Part shown: positions 46,341-57,229 of the stretch, in pieces
Numbering within the stretch: the first letter of the stretch is position 1
Layout of the letters: every line of letters starts with the position of its first letter
NCBI GenBank assembly: GCA_000149265.1
Contig: CH002979.1
Span: 414,384 to 478,383, forward strand
Reading direction: 5' to 3'
Source: Ciona savignyi
Lineage: Eukaryota; Chordata; Ascidiacea; Phlebobranchia; Cionidae
Length of the DNA: 64,000 nt
Made by a program: the position numbers and the translations under genes
Notes under the pieces: model-generated
Database searches by the model: none
The model's input: only the letters and a program-made list of their open reading frames with translations
What the model was told of the DNA's origin: nothing

Positions 46341-49300
46341 TGCCAGTCAACAAGATACAAGCAGAACAAAGAGCTGCATACTTGAAGAAAAAGTTCATCC
46401 GGGAACCTCACTTTTATCAAGACTACAAACTATTCGTACAAGACATGATAACCAAAGGCTACGCAGAAAGGGTCACTACAACCGGTCCACTGGGAAAAAC
46501 ATGGTATATCCCCCACCATGGAGTATATCACCCTGAAAAACCAGATAAAATCAGGGTCGTGTTTGATTGTTCTGCCAAATTCAAGGGGATTTGCCTGAAT
46601 GACAATCTCTTACAGGGGCCGGATTTAACCAACAATTTAGTTGGAGTTTTGTCTCGTTTTAGACGCGAAAATGTTGCTTTAATGAGTGACATTCAAGCAA
46701 TGTTCCACCAAGTAAAAGTTACGGAATCTGATCGAGACTACTTCAGGTTTATGTGGTGGAAGCACGGTGACATACAGGAGGAACTGGAAGAGTTTAGGAT
46801 GTCTGTCTTTTTGTTCGGTACTATCTGCTCACCAAGCTGTGCAAATTTTGCATTAAGAAAAACTGCAGATGACAACAGAGGAAGCTTCAGTTCTACTGTC
46901 ATTGACACTGTACATAACTGTTTTTATGTCGACGACTGTCTTACCTCGACTGCAACTATTCAGGAAGCTAAGGTGCTGGTTAATGATCTTTCTGAACTTA
47001 TAGCCAAAGGTGGATTTCGAATAACAAAATGGATCAGTAACAGCAGAGAGGTGTTGGCCTCTATCCCAAAATCTGAACAAGCCAAACTAGTCCAGGACTT
47101 GGATCTAAGTTGTGACCGCTTACCAGTCGAGCGAGCACTGGGTCTATCCTGGAATGTAGAAAATGACTCTCTGTGTTTCAGAGTCAAAGCTAAAGACAAA
47201 CCTGTAACCAGACGTGGAATTTTATCTGTAGTAAATTCAATCTATGACCCAATGGGGTTTGGTGCTGCTGTTATACAGCCTATGAAGGTATTGCTACAAA
47301 CTCTGTGCAAATCCAAGTTAGGGTGGGATGAACGAATTCCACCAAAAGAACAACAAAAATGGCTCAAATGGGTAAATCAATTACCTAAATTGTCGAACTT
47401 CCAAGTACCAAGATGTTACAAACCATACACGTTTGGTAAGGTCACTGATATACAGTTACACCATTTCTCGGATGCTTCTGAAGAATCATATGGATCAGTT
47501 TCGTACATACGATTGGTGAATAGCCTTGGAGATGTTCACTGTTCAATTTTATATGGTAAAACACGTCTTGTCCCACTAAAGCGCTTGTCAGTTCCGAGGC
47601 TTGAATTAAGTGCAGCCACTATTTCAATCCGATCAGACAAGATGTTGCGCAAGGAGCTGCAGATGCCAATCAATTCATCTCTATTCTGGACAGATAGCAC
47701 AACTGTCCTACGGTATCTCACAAATGAAGATAAAGTATTCCACACCTTTGTTGCTAACAGAGTGGAAACTATCAAAGAGAACTCATCATCCACACAATGG
47801 AAATACGTACCGACAGGCCTAAATCCTGCGGATGACGCATCGCGGGGACTCTCAATTGATGCATTCTTAAAATGCACACGATGGACAAATGGACCTGAGT
47901 TTCTTTGGAAGGCCTGTGTTGCTTGGCCTAAACAACCAGAATTTCTGGAACACTTATCACCTGAAGACCCAGAAGTAAAAAGAATTGCTAAATCATGTCT
48001 AACTACAATGCCAAGTTTGCAATTTATGGACTGCATTACCACCAAGTATTCCAATTGGAATCGTACCAAGAAAATCCTTGCTTGGATTTTAAGATATAAA
48101 GGCAGATTGCTGAACTCGGCACGCTCAGTTTCGAAGAACCCATCAACAAACTATAAGCATCGAAAAATCCCACCTCTGTCCCTTGATGAGATAAATGAAG
48201 CAGAAGTTGAGATTCTAAGATATCTACAAGAAAAGTATTACAACTCTGAATTAAATTGTGTCTCTAGTGGCAAGAATTTAAAGTCCAGTGCAATTTCTAA
48301 ACTTAGTCCAATACTGAAGGATGGACTGTTGCGTGTTGGTGGACGACTTACTGCTGCACCAATATCCTATGAAGCAAAGCATCAAGTGATAATTCCGAAA
48401 GACAGTCATATCGCTTCCTTGATTATAGAAGATATTCACTCCAATTTCGGTCATATGGGAAGAGAATATGTATTGGCCGTACTTCGTGAAAAATACTGGA
48501 TCACTCAAGCAAACTCCACAGTTAGAAAAGTTCTGGCCAATTGCATGCATTGTCGCAAAGCAAATGCAGCACGTGGTGTGCAACGTATGGCTGATCTTCC
48601 TCATGATCGACTCACCCCGAATAAGCCTCCATTTTCATATGTCGGTGTTGACTACTTCGGTCCCTTCCTTATACGTAAGGGAAGAAGCAACTTAAAGAGA
48701 TATGGTGTTATATTTACCTGTCTCACAACCAGAGCTATCCACATAGAAGTGACACACAGCCTTGACACAAGCTCATTTATACAAGCTCTTCGAAGATTCA
48801 TAGCAAGAAGAGGACAAGTACAAGAAATTCGCTCTGACAATGGCACAAACTTTGTTGGTGCTGAACGAGAACTCCAACATGAGATACAAAAATGGAATCA
48901 AAGTTCAATACATAACTACCTACTACAACAACAAATTAAATGGATATTCAACCCCCCAGGTGCATCCCACCACGGTGGTGTTTGGGAGCGACAGATTCGT
49001 ACAATTCGTAAAGTGCTCGCTTCAGTGTGCAAGGAACAAACAGTGAATGAAGAAAGTTTTAGTACCTTGTTATGTGAAGTAGAAGGAATAATCAATAATC
49101 GGCCTTTGACAACTGTGTCAAACGATCCACTAGACTTGGAACCGTTAACACCAAATCATTTGCTGCACCTGAAACAACAACCTAATTTGCCACCTGGGAT
49201 CTTTGACAAAAAGGATGTTTATTCTCGCAAACGATGGAGGCAAGTGCAGTATCTTGCAAACATTTTCTGGACAAGGTGGCTTCGTGAATACCTGCCACTA

Positions 49301-49519
49301 CTACAACAAAGACAAAAATGGAAAATAAACTGTCGGAATTTTGCTGTCAATGATGTGGTGCTTATTGTTGATGAACATATGCCTAGAAACACATGGTCTC
49401 TAGGTCGTGTCATAGAAACTTATCCTGATAAATCAGGAACCGTCCGAAGTGTCCGTTTACAAACTAAAAATTCTGTGTTTGACAGGCCAATTACAAAGCT
49501 ATGCCTTTTGTCTGACTAG
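46289..49519 (+). CDS. BEL/Pao Pol polyprotein (RT, RNase H, integrase)
   Basis: Open frame of 1,076 codons; true homology begins near 46345 (AEQRAAYLKKKF). RT contains IRVVFDCSAK, the LMSDIQAMFHQV block and the catalytic FYVDD near 46925. RNase H follows (HHFSDASEESYG near 47460, FWTDSTTVLRYL). The integrase zinc motif (HSNFGHMGREY...CMHCRK, 48440-48560) precedes the catalytic core (VGVDYFGPF and IRSDNGTNFVGAERE near 48640-48870). The C-terminal domain (WRQVQYLANIFWTRW, NDVVLIVDE) ends at a TAG before the polypurine tract. All key catalytic residues I can check are present, but the ATG is fortuitous because the frame continues from gag. Confidence 0.9.
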   Translation: MMVTTKLTYQSKTKTLVMPVNKIQAEQRAAYLKKKFIREPHFYQDYKLFVQDMITKGYAERVTTTGPLGKTWYIPHHGVYHPEKPDKIRVVFDCSAKFKGICLNDNLLQGPDLTNNLVGVLSRFRRENVALMSDIQAMFHQVKVTESDRDYFRFMWWKHGDIQEELEEFRMSVFLFGTICSPSCANFALRKTADDNRGSFSSTVIDTVHNCFYVDDCLTSTATIQEAKVLVNDLSELIAKGGFRITKWISNSREVLASIPKSEQAKLVQDLDLSCDRLPVERALGLSWNVENDSLCFRVKAKDKPVTRRGILSVVNSIYDPMGFGAAVIQPMKVLLQTLCKSKLGWDERIPPKEQQKWLKWVNQLPKLSNFQVPRCYKPYTFGKVTDIQLHHFSDASEESYGSVSYIRLVNSLGDVHCSILYGKTRLVPLKRLSVPRLELSAATISIRSDKMLRKELQMPINSSLFWTDSTTVLRYLTNEDKVFHTFVANRVETIKENSSSTQWKYVPTGLNPADDASRGLSIDAFLKCTRWTNGPEFLWKACVAWPKQPEFLEHLSPEDPEVKRIAKSCLTTMPSLQFMDCITTKYSNWNRTKKILAWILRYKGRLLNSARSVSKNPSTNYKHRKIPPLSLDEINEAEVEILRYLQEKYYNSELNCVSSGKNLKSSAISKLSPILKDGLLRVGGRLTAAPISYEAKHQVIIPKDSHIASLIIEDIHSNFGHMGREYVLAVLREKYWITQANSTVRKVLANCMHCRKANAARGVQRMADLPHDRLTPNKPPFSYVGVDYFGPFLIRKGRSNLKRYGVIFTCLTTRAIHIEVTHSLDTSSFIQALRRFIARRGQVQEIRSDNGTNFVGAERELQHEIQKWNQSSIHNYLLQQQIKWIFNPPGASHHGGVWERQIRTIRKVLASVCKEQTVNEESFSTLLCEVEGIINNRPLTTVSNDPLDLEPLTPNHLLHLKQQPNLPPGIFDKKDVYSRKRWRQVQYLANIFWTRWLREYLPLLQQRQKWKINCRNFAVNDVVLIVDEHMPRNTWSLGRVIETYPDKSGTVRSVRLQTKNSVFDRPITKLCLLSD

Positions 49520-49697
49520 TGTGGTTTACTTGAGTTACAACTTTCAATTTTTTCTTTGGTACTTGCCAAGTTAGTTGTTCAAAGTGCAAACCTTCGTTAT
49601 TGTTACACAACAAGTGGTTAAAATGATTTTCGCATTTTCTTTTATGTTAAGCTTTTCAATTTCTCTGTGAAAATATCATCGCTTAAAGGGGCCGGAA

Positions 49698-50207
49698 TGT
49701 AACTGCGAAAATTTAATGTTTATTTTTTATTTTATTTGATTTCTATGCTATGTTCAAGTGTGAATATAAGCCCAAATGTGAGAATAGCCCAAACGTGTTC
49801 GCAGTATATTGGTTTGCAGTAATCTATTTTAGCTGTTAGTTAATCCTTTTTAATTGGTAATCTTGTGTTAATTAATACCCTTTGATTGTTATTTTCAGAA
49901 TATTTGTTAATTAAACTTAAAATTGAATCAACGGAAACTTATAGGAATTGCAACTTTAATAGGCCACGAATAGTTAGTAAGTGATTATGTTCTTCTTTAA
50001 TTTGCATTGTCATTTCTTATATATCTGTGAATGCTAATGCGTATTTAACCTTTCGCAGAAAACTCACTTCAATTCACTTCGTACAACGCAAATACAAATT
50101 CAATACCCAAAGATTCGTTTGATTGAAGTTGGAGTCTTTAACATTTCATTAGGCCAAAAAACCCCCAAACAGATAACTGTAGCTGCTTTTGCAATTCGGC
50201 AGTTACA
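49698..50207 (+). repeat. BEL/Pao 3' LTR
   Basis: 510 bp, preceded by the polypurine tract at 49684-49697 and followed by the GGAAG target duplicate. Confidence 0.92.
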
Positions 50208-50580
50208 GGAAGTCTTAGATTTTTTCACAATTTAAAATTGAAGCTTGGATCTGCAACCTAAACTCAAAACCCTACAAAATTTTGTTTAAAAATTTTGAGC
50301 CCATACCCCTTCGTACATCGGCAACTTTTTTCCAACAAAACAGCTAGCAGATGCACATTCAACACCTTTATTTTACTAAGCACTGCTCCACGATTACAAA
50401 ACTTTACAGCTAAACGAGAACACCGGCGCGCAGCCTAGCACATGCTGCTTTCAACAAAACAAACATTGGGGAATCACCACCATTGTTACTCAGCAAAACA
50501 CTCGTTTAAAAACAATGACTCATGGAGGGTACCACTCGTCACATCCTGCCGTTCATAGAGGTCTTAATTGGTTATACGTC

Positions 50581-51400
50581 ATCTTGGAACCGGTGACCGT
50601 TCCAGTTTGGTTTAAACTGTTTGAACTTACTAGTAGAGGTCATTCTGTGAGACTCCTGTCCAAATTTTAACCGTTTCTGTTGACTGCTTCGGCTATTACA
50701 GGCCTTCGACTGAAGGGTGGTCATTCTGTAGATTTCATTTGGCGACAGTGTCACTGGTGATGACTGAAACTCTTCGTACACATTAAAATTCACTGCTTGA
50801 TGTTCCACAAGTTTCAGCACATTTTTCACTGTAATTTGAAAGGTTTAAAGTCCATAACCAGGGTACAAATTGTTGTTTTTGAGTAAAAAAACACACCCAA
50901 TGTCACCTTTGAGCCTCGTGTGACCACATTTTGTCCGCCTCCACTTCTTTCACCAATGTTTGACAATCAAGGATGGTTAGGATTGGTAAGTTTTTATATC
51001 TTCTGTATGCATAAGTGTCCAACAACACATCTATAGGCCTTCACACCTGCCCAAAAATTAAAAAATATGGAAAAAAGGTACACATGTGGATACCAAGAGG
51101 AGTACATTTTTCAGTTCTATATTACAAATCGGATTAACAACATGTATCGAAAGATTGTCTGGTATTTATAAAAGCCATTCGAAGTTTGGTTCTTGAAAAT
51201 ATATCCGAACGACCTCTACCGGAGTGAAAATGACCAAAAATGAGGAAAAATGACTAATTAATTACTTTGCTAATTAGCATAAGTAATTAATTGTAAGATT
51301 TTAGACAAACAGTTGACTAGTAACATTTATCCACACTCAAATTTCTATAAATTTGGAGATTTTGGCAAAAAAATCAAAATAGCCCGTTTTTCATTTAGGA
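50581..51400. other. No recognisable feature
   Basis: Lies between two MITE-G copies. A minus-strand frame of 85 codons (50572-50829) has no recognised family and overlaps the MITE end. Confidence 0.35.
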
Positions 51401-51855
51401 GGCGTTCAACTAATTATTTTCCCTATCTCTCCAATGCAAACTGACCTCACAAAAACGACTGTCACTCAAAATCCTGACATGGGAAGTCTTAGATTTTTTC
51501 ACAATTTAAAATTGAAGCTTGGATCTGCAACCTAAACTCAAAACCCTACAAAATTTTGTTTAAAAATTTTGAGCCCATACCCCTTCGTACATCGGCAACT
51601 TTTTTTCCAACAAAACAGCTAGCAGATGCACATTCAACACCTTTATTTTACTAAGCACTGCTCCACGATTACAAAACTTTACAGCTAAACGAGAACACCG
51701 GCGCGCAGCCTAGCACATGCTGCTTTCAACAAAACAAATATTGGGGAATCACCACCATTGTTACTCAGCAAAACACTCGTTTAAAAACAATGACTCAGGG
51801 AGGGTACCACTCGTCACATCCTACCGTTCATAGAGGTCTTAATTGGTTATACGCC
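51401..51855 (+). mobile_element. MITE-G, uninterrupted copy
   Basis: 455 bp with imperfect terminal inverted repeats GGCGTTCAACTAATTA / TTAATTGGTTATACGCC. Reference copy for the family in this window. Confidence 0.75.
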
Positions 51856-52498
51856 ATTTTAAGTACGGAATAGGAAACTGCCCGGATAGCGTTTCTAGCG
51901 GATGCACTTTTATATTATTTAATATTAAAAATTTAACAATAGTCAGTCGGCGTTTACTTTATTTTCTAGTTTGACTTAATTAAAATCGGTGCAAGTAAAT
52001 AGGCGTTTAGAATAACCGGCTAAGATAAATATATGTTAAATGGGCTATGGGGTACTTATCCGCCCGCTCATCTACGTCCAAACACGCGCTTCATAATTGG
52101 AGGAGGGGGTGGCGGATCAGAGGAAACATCATTTCAAGTGTCTCCATAACATAGTGCTGATATATGCACAACTGTGTCTGTTTTTGAGAGGTGGAGTAAA
52201 TATTATATAGCAGGTAGTAATGAAGAAACAATACTGTAGCTGCGGGAAATAGGTTGTCCCGCAGTTTCTTTTCTAATCATTAGTGTTGATCAAAATTGTA
52301 ATTTGTTATTGTATTTCTATGGATTACGACGTACGCCATTGCCACGTTTTTAAAGGCATAATCGAAACGTGCATTTTTCGTTACTATTTTATTCCTTACA
52401 ATAAAGTGTTATCGACAGTTTAAATTAAATATTACAATTGTGTTAATTATTTTTTTGTAGTTACCGCTTCAACGCTTTAATACATTTGACGAAACAAA
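51856..52498. other. No recognisable feature
   Basis: Contains a G-rich run near 52100 and otherwise AT-rich sequence. No supported gene. Confidence 0.35.
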
Positions 52499-53375
52499 AT
52501 GATTGGTGTTCGTGAGGTGAGTACCAAAATGATTGGTGTTCATACCAAGTGAGTAACTGTGCAAACGTGCAAGCTGATCCACGGACATTAGCAAAGGGGC
52601 CGTAACAAATACTATACATGATTTCTTAACACAAACAATATATGTCTTTACACGTTAAAAGGAATGCAATGTTCGGTTGTCGTCTTATTATCTTAATGAT
52701 TAATTAAAAGGTACTGTTGGGTATATACTATATATCAGTGGTTCCCAACTTTTTTAGTGTCGGGGCCAAATTTTAAATTTTAGAATACGTATGGAGCCGC
52801 ATGAAAACACTCATGAAAACATGAAAACACACTGCTTTAAGAAAACAGTGACGTAACAATTGCATCCTTTTCACAACTTTCCTTGCCTCTAATTTTAACT
52901 AAACTCTTTTCCCAGCCTTCAAACTAAGCAAGTGTAATTTTAGAATACTAATTTTATTTGTTTTATTATTAGAATCAGATTCTAATATTTTTAGGGGATT
53001 TTCAAAGGTCAATGAGAGCCGCAAGAAGGCTAGCTGGGAGCCGCATGCGGCTCTCGGAGCCGCGGTTGGGAATCACTGCTATATATGATCACATTGTTCG
53101 GTTGTATTTGATTTAACACCTTTGCATGTTAGCTTCAATAATTAACGCGATGCGAAGCGTTTGTTAAGGAAACACGATTTTGGTATGATGTTTGCCATTC
53201 AAGTGCCATATACAAAGATTTTCCTTAAGATATTCTGCATATCTGTCAAATTGACAATTAAACTTCGTCTGAAGTTCTGTTTCCATCATTATTTTTACAG
53301 ACAAGAAGATTAAAAAGACGGCATTACTACGCGGTGTTAAGACGAGCGGTAAATATATATGAAGTTTTCGATATT
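52499..53375 (+). CDS. Possible small basic protein, two candidate exons
   Basis: ATG at 52499 (MIGVRE) ends at a GAG/GTGAGT donor. After TTTTTACAG near 53300 the frame continues with TRRLKRRHYYAVLRRA and stays open to about 53375. The start is locally duplicated (ATGATTGGTGTTC twice), and a hAT-type MITE lies in the putative intron. There is no signal peptide and no homologue in the window. Very tentative. Confidence 0.15.
52736..53078. mobile_element. hAT-type MITE
   Basis: 343 bp with terminal inverted CAGTGGTTCCCAACTTTTTT / GGTTGGGAATCACTG and perfect 8-bp target duplications CTATATAT on both sides, diagnostic for hAT. An internal GAGCCGCATGCGGCTC palindrome lies near the right end. No transposase. 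Confidence 0.9.
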
Positions 53376-53488
53376 ACTTAAAAATCGGTTAAAATTGTTG
53401 TATCAGTCGGTGTACAGCATATTTATTGGCGGTGCGGTGGCGGTATATTCTGGTTGGTCGTAATATTTTAGTACTTTAAGTACGGAAG

Positions 53489-53606
53489 TACGGTCGAGTG
53501 GCCGAATGGTTAACGCGACCGATACATATACCGACTCTTATACAAAAAAAACGGTCCTAGTGACGAGGCCATTATGGGTTCGAAACTTGACTCGGTAAAA
53601 AAAAAA
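53489..53606 (+). mobile_element. SINE-2, first of a head-to-tail trio
   Basis: GGTCGAGTGGCCGAATGGTT head, ATGGGTTCGAAACTTGACTC box B, A tail. Confidence 0.7.
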
Positions 53607-53616
53607 TTAGGTACGG

Positions 53617-53723
53617 AAGTACGGTCGTGTGGCCGATTAGTTAATGCGACCGATGAACATACAGACCTATACAAACACGATCCGAGTAACGGGCCCATCA
53701 TCCAAACTTGGCGCGATAAAAAA
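53617..53723 (+). mobile_element. SINE-2, second of trio
   Basis: Same head, more diverged box B region, short A tail. Confidence 0.65.
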
Positions 53724-53730
53724 TAGTATT

Positions 53731-53835
53731 ACAAGAACGGTCGTGTGGCCGATTGGGTAACGTGACCGATATATGTAACGAGTCGCATACAAAAAAAACA
53801 ATCCCATCATACCGGGCCCAGTCTCGAACCTAAGG
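53731..53835 (+). mobile_element. SINE-2, third of trio
   Basis: Most diverged copy (GGTCGTGTGGCCGATTGGGT head, AGTCTCGAACC box B). Confidence 0.6.
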
Positions 53836-54479
53836 ACTAATATACATACGACAATGTTTTACATTACCGCTCTTGATAGCAGCTTATCAGGTTTTCGAAA
53901 CTTAGCTGCCAGCGATTGGGTGGCTGAATGATCATCGCGTTTGATGGATGTACCGATTTCCACTGAGAAACATCGATAGTAACCTTGCCTGCCACTTACA
54001 GGCGAAAACCTTATCCTAGTAAAATATATTTTATAAACAATAAAAGTGAAGCGAATAAAAGAAACTTATGTCCGGAATTTTAGCATCGAAATGTGCTAAA
54101 AACGATATTTTTTAAACGAGTTCTCCAGTTTACACGAAATGCAGCTGATTCAAACAGTGATAGTATATATGAGCTGTGAAGTGATAATACCTCGTTTTTA
54201 ATATTATAATAAATTTTTGTTAAATGAAGCATTTGGATGTGTTTTTGTTTGTTTTGTTGCTTGCTTCGTTTTATACAATTAAAAATGTGGCAAGGCAATT
54301 GTTGGTACAAAACATAACCATGTAAAATATTATCTATTCCATATCAACAAATGATTTCCAAACTATGTAATGTGTACTAGATTGTTTTCTGTTTATTGGG
54401 GAATTTGAAAGAAGTGTGTGTTAAAAGCAGAACTAACACAGTGTTCATTTACGAAATTTCTTTGACGATAGAAAGAAAA
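53836..54479. other. Gene-free stretch
   Basis: Positions 54415-54450 are the reverse complement of 9530-9560 near S1's 3' side. Nothing else recognised. Confidence 0.35.
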
Positions 54480-55189
54480 ACAAAGGACAATACCGTGTCT
54501 GAACCGCAGTATTTATTTTCCTAATATTTTCGTTTATGGATTCACTAACAACGATGCACATTAAAGCTTTTGTGGTTTAACCACTTGATTACTGAGTCAA
54601 TGCTAACAATAAGCAATGTCATGGTTACTTTAAAACACCAGGACGCGTAGATAAACCGAGATGACTATTGGTGCTAACGTCCAGATAAATATTATTATGT
54701 GTAATCAGGGTCAAGTGTTTTTGTTTCTGCAAGCACTAGCGGGATGGGTTCCGAAGATAACAAACCAAACTTGGTAATTATGTATAGTTACAAAGTACAC
54801 ACCCTCGTGCATGTCTAGACCATCTATCAAATTCGCTGTTTGTCGTTGTAAATTATATAGCCTACTAGGGCATGTTGTCGTTATCACCAGTTCCACATAA
54901 TATCCCCTTCACACGGTTATAAATCCATTTTCCATGACCGCAGGCTTTAACTTCCCCAGGACTTTTTCCCACATATAACTATGCTGCATTTTCGAGCACG
55001 AATTACTATAGTTTAGACTCGTGACTCTTGCAGTAAACAACTAGGATGTGTCAATTTTGGTGTTTATGTTGCACACGCATATACTGAATTAATTATTATC
55101 TGCGTGTCATAGTCGGAAGTAATGAAGAATAAAATCAACCTTCCGTGGCGGATTACGGATTACCGAAGTCATAGTGGACTATTTTCTAG
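54480..55189 (-). repeat. Inverted copies of S1 5' flank and family T pieces
   Basis: Positions 54480-54700 match the reverse complement of 8071-8240 (the stretch before S1). Positions 54715-54800 carry the TTTCTGCAAGCACTAGCG family T motif. Confidence 0.5.
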
Positions 55190-55850
55190 GGGAAAATCAA
55201 ATTAAGTTCATTACATTAGCCGCCAAATTTTCTGGTTCAGTTGAATATGACATTTCTAACAATCGATCTCCTAGATATTGGTTGAGATCCCAGTTTTATA
55301 ACTGTAGCTTCTAGAAAATTACTTTTGCCTTCCAGTAGACGTATGAGCATTGGATTCGTAACACAATACTTTTGTTTATGAACAATGGAACAATAGCTTT
55401 GGTGAAATCACAACAGAAAAACAAATGCTATTTCAGTGCTATGTGACTTTGTATATTGTCTCCAAAACAATGAAAAGAATCGTACGTCACAATATGTCAT
55501 GTTGTCGTCAAGTTACTAAAGGTTAAAATATATGGATTACAAAGAGATATCAGGATTTATGCATTAAAAAAACACAAATCATTCTACTGACTATCACCTT
55601 GTACTGGAGATTTGCCATCAATCCACTTATAATGTTATGAAGAACAATAGCAGTTTTGTATGAATGTCATGATGCGATGATTTTGGACAACTTACCGTGT
55701 TACCTTCACGTCGTACGATCGTATATTCATAGGCTGTCATTAATAAGGTGGAAACTCGTGCACACCAAAGACGGAAATCAATATTGGTAACCAATAGGTG
55801 AATATATATATTTATTTAATGGTATTAGGCAATGCCGCTTAGTGATAAAT
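55190..55850 (-). pseudogene. Spec3-like promoter and exon 1 relic
   Basis: On the minus strand an ATG at 55253 begins MSYSTEPENL, against MSYPTKPENF in S2/S4, then degenerates without a donor. Positions 55255-55850 match the 5' flank of S2/S4 (AGGTGGAAACTYGTGCACAC). No further exons follow. Confidence 0.65.
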
Positions 55851-56310
55851 ACAAGAACACAACCGTCTTCTCACACACTGGTTTCGATCTTACAGCCATT
55901 AGGTTGTTTACCAGACCTTTCCTTTCTTTAGTCGATAAGCTAATCGAACAGACTTCCCTTAATCGTGTAGGAGGACATCCATGGTGCATCGGTCAAGCCC
56001 AACATGGGTGCGCGGTCGAACCGCAGTTGGGAAGTGTACGGGACCATCTTTCCATGTTTCATTCGTCATTGACGGATCATCAATGGCGGTATTTGTCCCG
56101 ACTTAAATCTCGATAATCATACAACGCATTGAACTGCTTTATTTGTTATTATTTATACTTAAAGCTGGTTAGTAATAAAGTATTTACACAAAGCGTGTTA
56201 ACGAAGAGGGTTACTTCTATTGGCACTTCATAACAGGTGATGCCTGGTTCGTATTGCTAGCTGGCCTCAGTGGTTTGTTTGCGCCGTCTGGGCTAGTTTG
56301 GTGGTAATAT
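55851..56310 (-). other. 3' flank of S3
   Basis: Reverse complement of 10060-10410 (S1 3' flank and unit A head), including the AATAAA region and GACGGATCATCAATGG. This shows that S3 and S1 share the same downstream sequence. Confidence 0.6.
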
Positions 56311-57229
56311 CTAGATGCGGTTTGTAGATGATAATGGCTCTACATAGATGGATTCTTCTGTAGGTGGTTTCTCGTAAGGTGGAGGTGACGGTGTGTTGTG
56401 CGGTTCAGGTAGAGGTGTTGAATAGTAGATTGTGGGTAACGTCTGGGACTGGCTTTGAAGTGCCGCATGTGGGTAGTTAGTTGATGCCGCTTGTTGATAG
56501 TGTGTAGGTGCCGCCTGTGGGGGGTTTGTAGATACCTGGGGAAAGCCTGCCGGTGCCTGGTATGTTGTTGTTGTGATCGTCGTGTCGCCTCCTTGTTCGC
56601 GTTTCTTCGCTTCGCCTGCGATGTATTTTAACATCACAAGTCCAAAATTTAATATAGTGGAACCACATTAATCGTTGGTCCACACGATATAGCTAGGCCT
56701 CACCTGCAATAGCAATAAACGCAACTCCCCACATAATGCTCCAAATCCAACCGACAGGGAAAGCAGTCAAAGTTATAATCTGTGCGATTCCCACCCAGAA
56801 GTTGATACAGAACGTAGCGAACCGACTGCCGCCTGATTCACCCACATTACCACAGCACAGCACACCGAAACCAGCTATTATAGTTCCTGCAAACAAAGTT
56901 TAATATATAGCTAACTTTTCTCAAGCATATCTTACCGAAGCCAACTAGAACGCAGTTAATGACGCAACAAGTGATCGCAAATGCCATCGGTAATTCCGGA
57001 ATCGCTTTCCTCATTCCCGCCATCGACGAACCGCGCTGGTGTGTCGTCACAACTTGCTGTGTGACGTAAGTTGTGCCCGGAGCAGTTGATATGTAAGGCT
57101 GTATGGAATTGATAATTAGCTTGGAGATATGAACAATAACAAAGTACTCACCTGTTGTCCATATTGAGGAGATGTTGAATAACCCGGGGGTGGGGGTGGG
57201 GGGTTTCCTGGTTTAGTTGGATACGACAT
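56311..57229 (-). CDS. Spec3/Stum-family two-pass membrane protein, copy S3
   Basis: Minus-strand exons 57152-57229, 56936-57098, 56704-56886 and 56311-56615 give 242 residues, the longest tail of the four copies. N-terminal Pro run, IPELPMAFAITCC, FGVLCCG and GWIWSIMWGVAF are intact. The tail is rich in Thr, Pro, Gln and Tyr (motifs QAAPTHYQQAA, TPSPPPYEKPP) and could hold SH3 or WW ligand sites. It shares its tail end with the remnant at 9836-10080. It lies just inside the palindrome's inner boundary, where the left side has the sulfotransferase gene. Confidence 0.8.

Larger units (their letters stand above)
43031..50207 (+). mobile_element. BEL/Pao LTR retrotransposon
   Basis: 7.2 kb element with 510-bp LTRs (TGTAAC...GTTACA), 5-bp GGAAG target duplications and a polypurine tract AAAGGGGCCGGAA just before the 3' LTR. 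Gag, protease, RT, RNase H, integrase and the C-terminal pol domain appear in the order typical of BEL/Pao. A tRNA primer site after the 5' LTR is not obvious. LTRs differ at only about two positions, so the insertion is recent, yet the gag-protease half is frame-broken. Confidence 0.92.
42945..50580 (+). mobile_element. MITE-G split by BEL/Pao insertion
   Basis: The left part is 42945-43030 and the right part 50208-50580. Together they match the uninterrupted copy at 51401-51855. The break is exactly at GGAAG, the target duplicated by the retrotransposon. Confidence 0.8.

Noticed and set aside
48278..48604. Minus-strand 108-codon frame and other frames within BEL/Pao pol
   Set aside because: Antisense shadows of a well-supported polyprotein.
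53299..53330. Similarity of ACAAGAAGAT to the start of the Arg10 acidic exon
   Set aside because: The match is about ten bases and the following residues are basic, not acidic; chance is sufficient.
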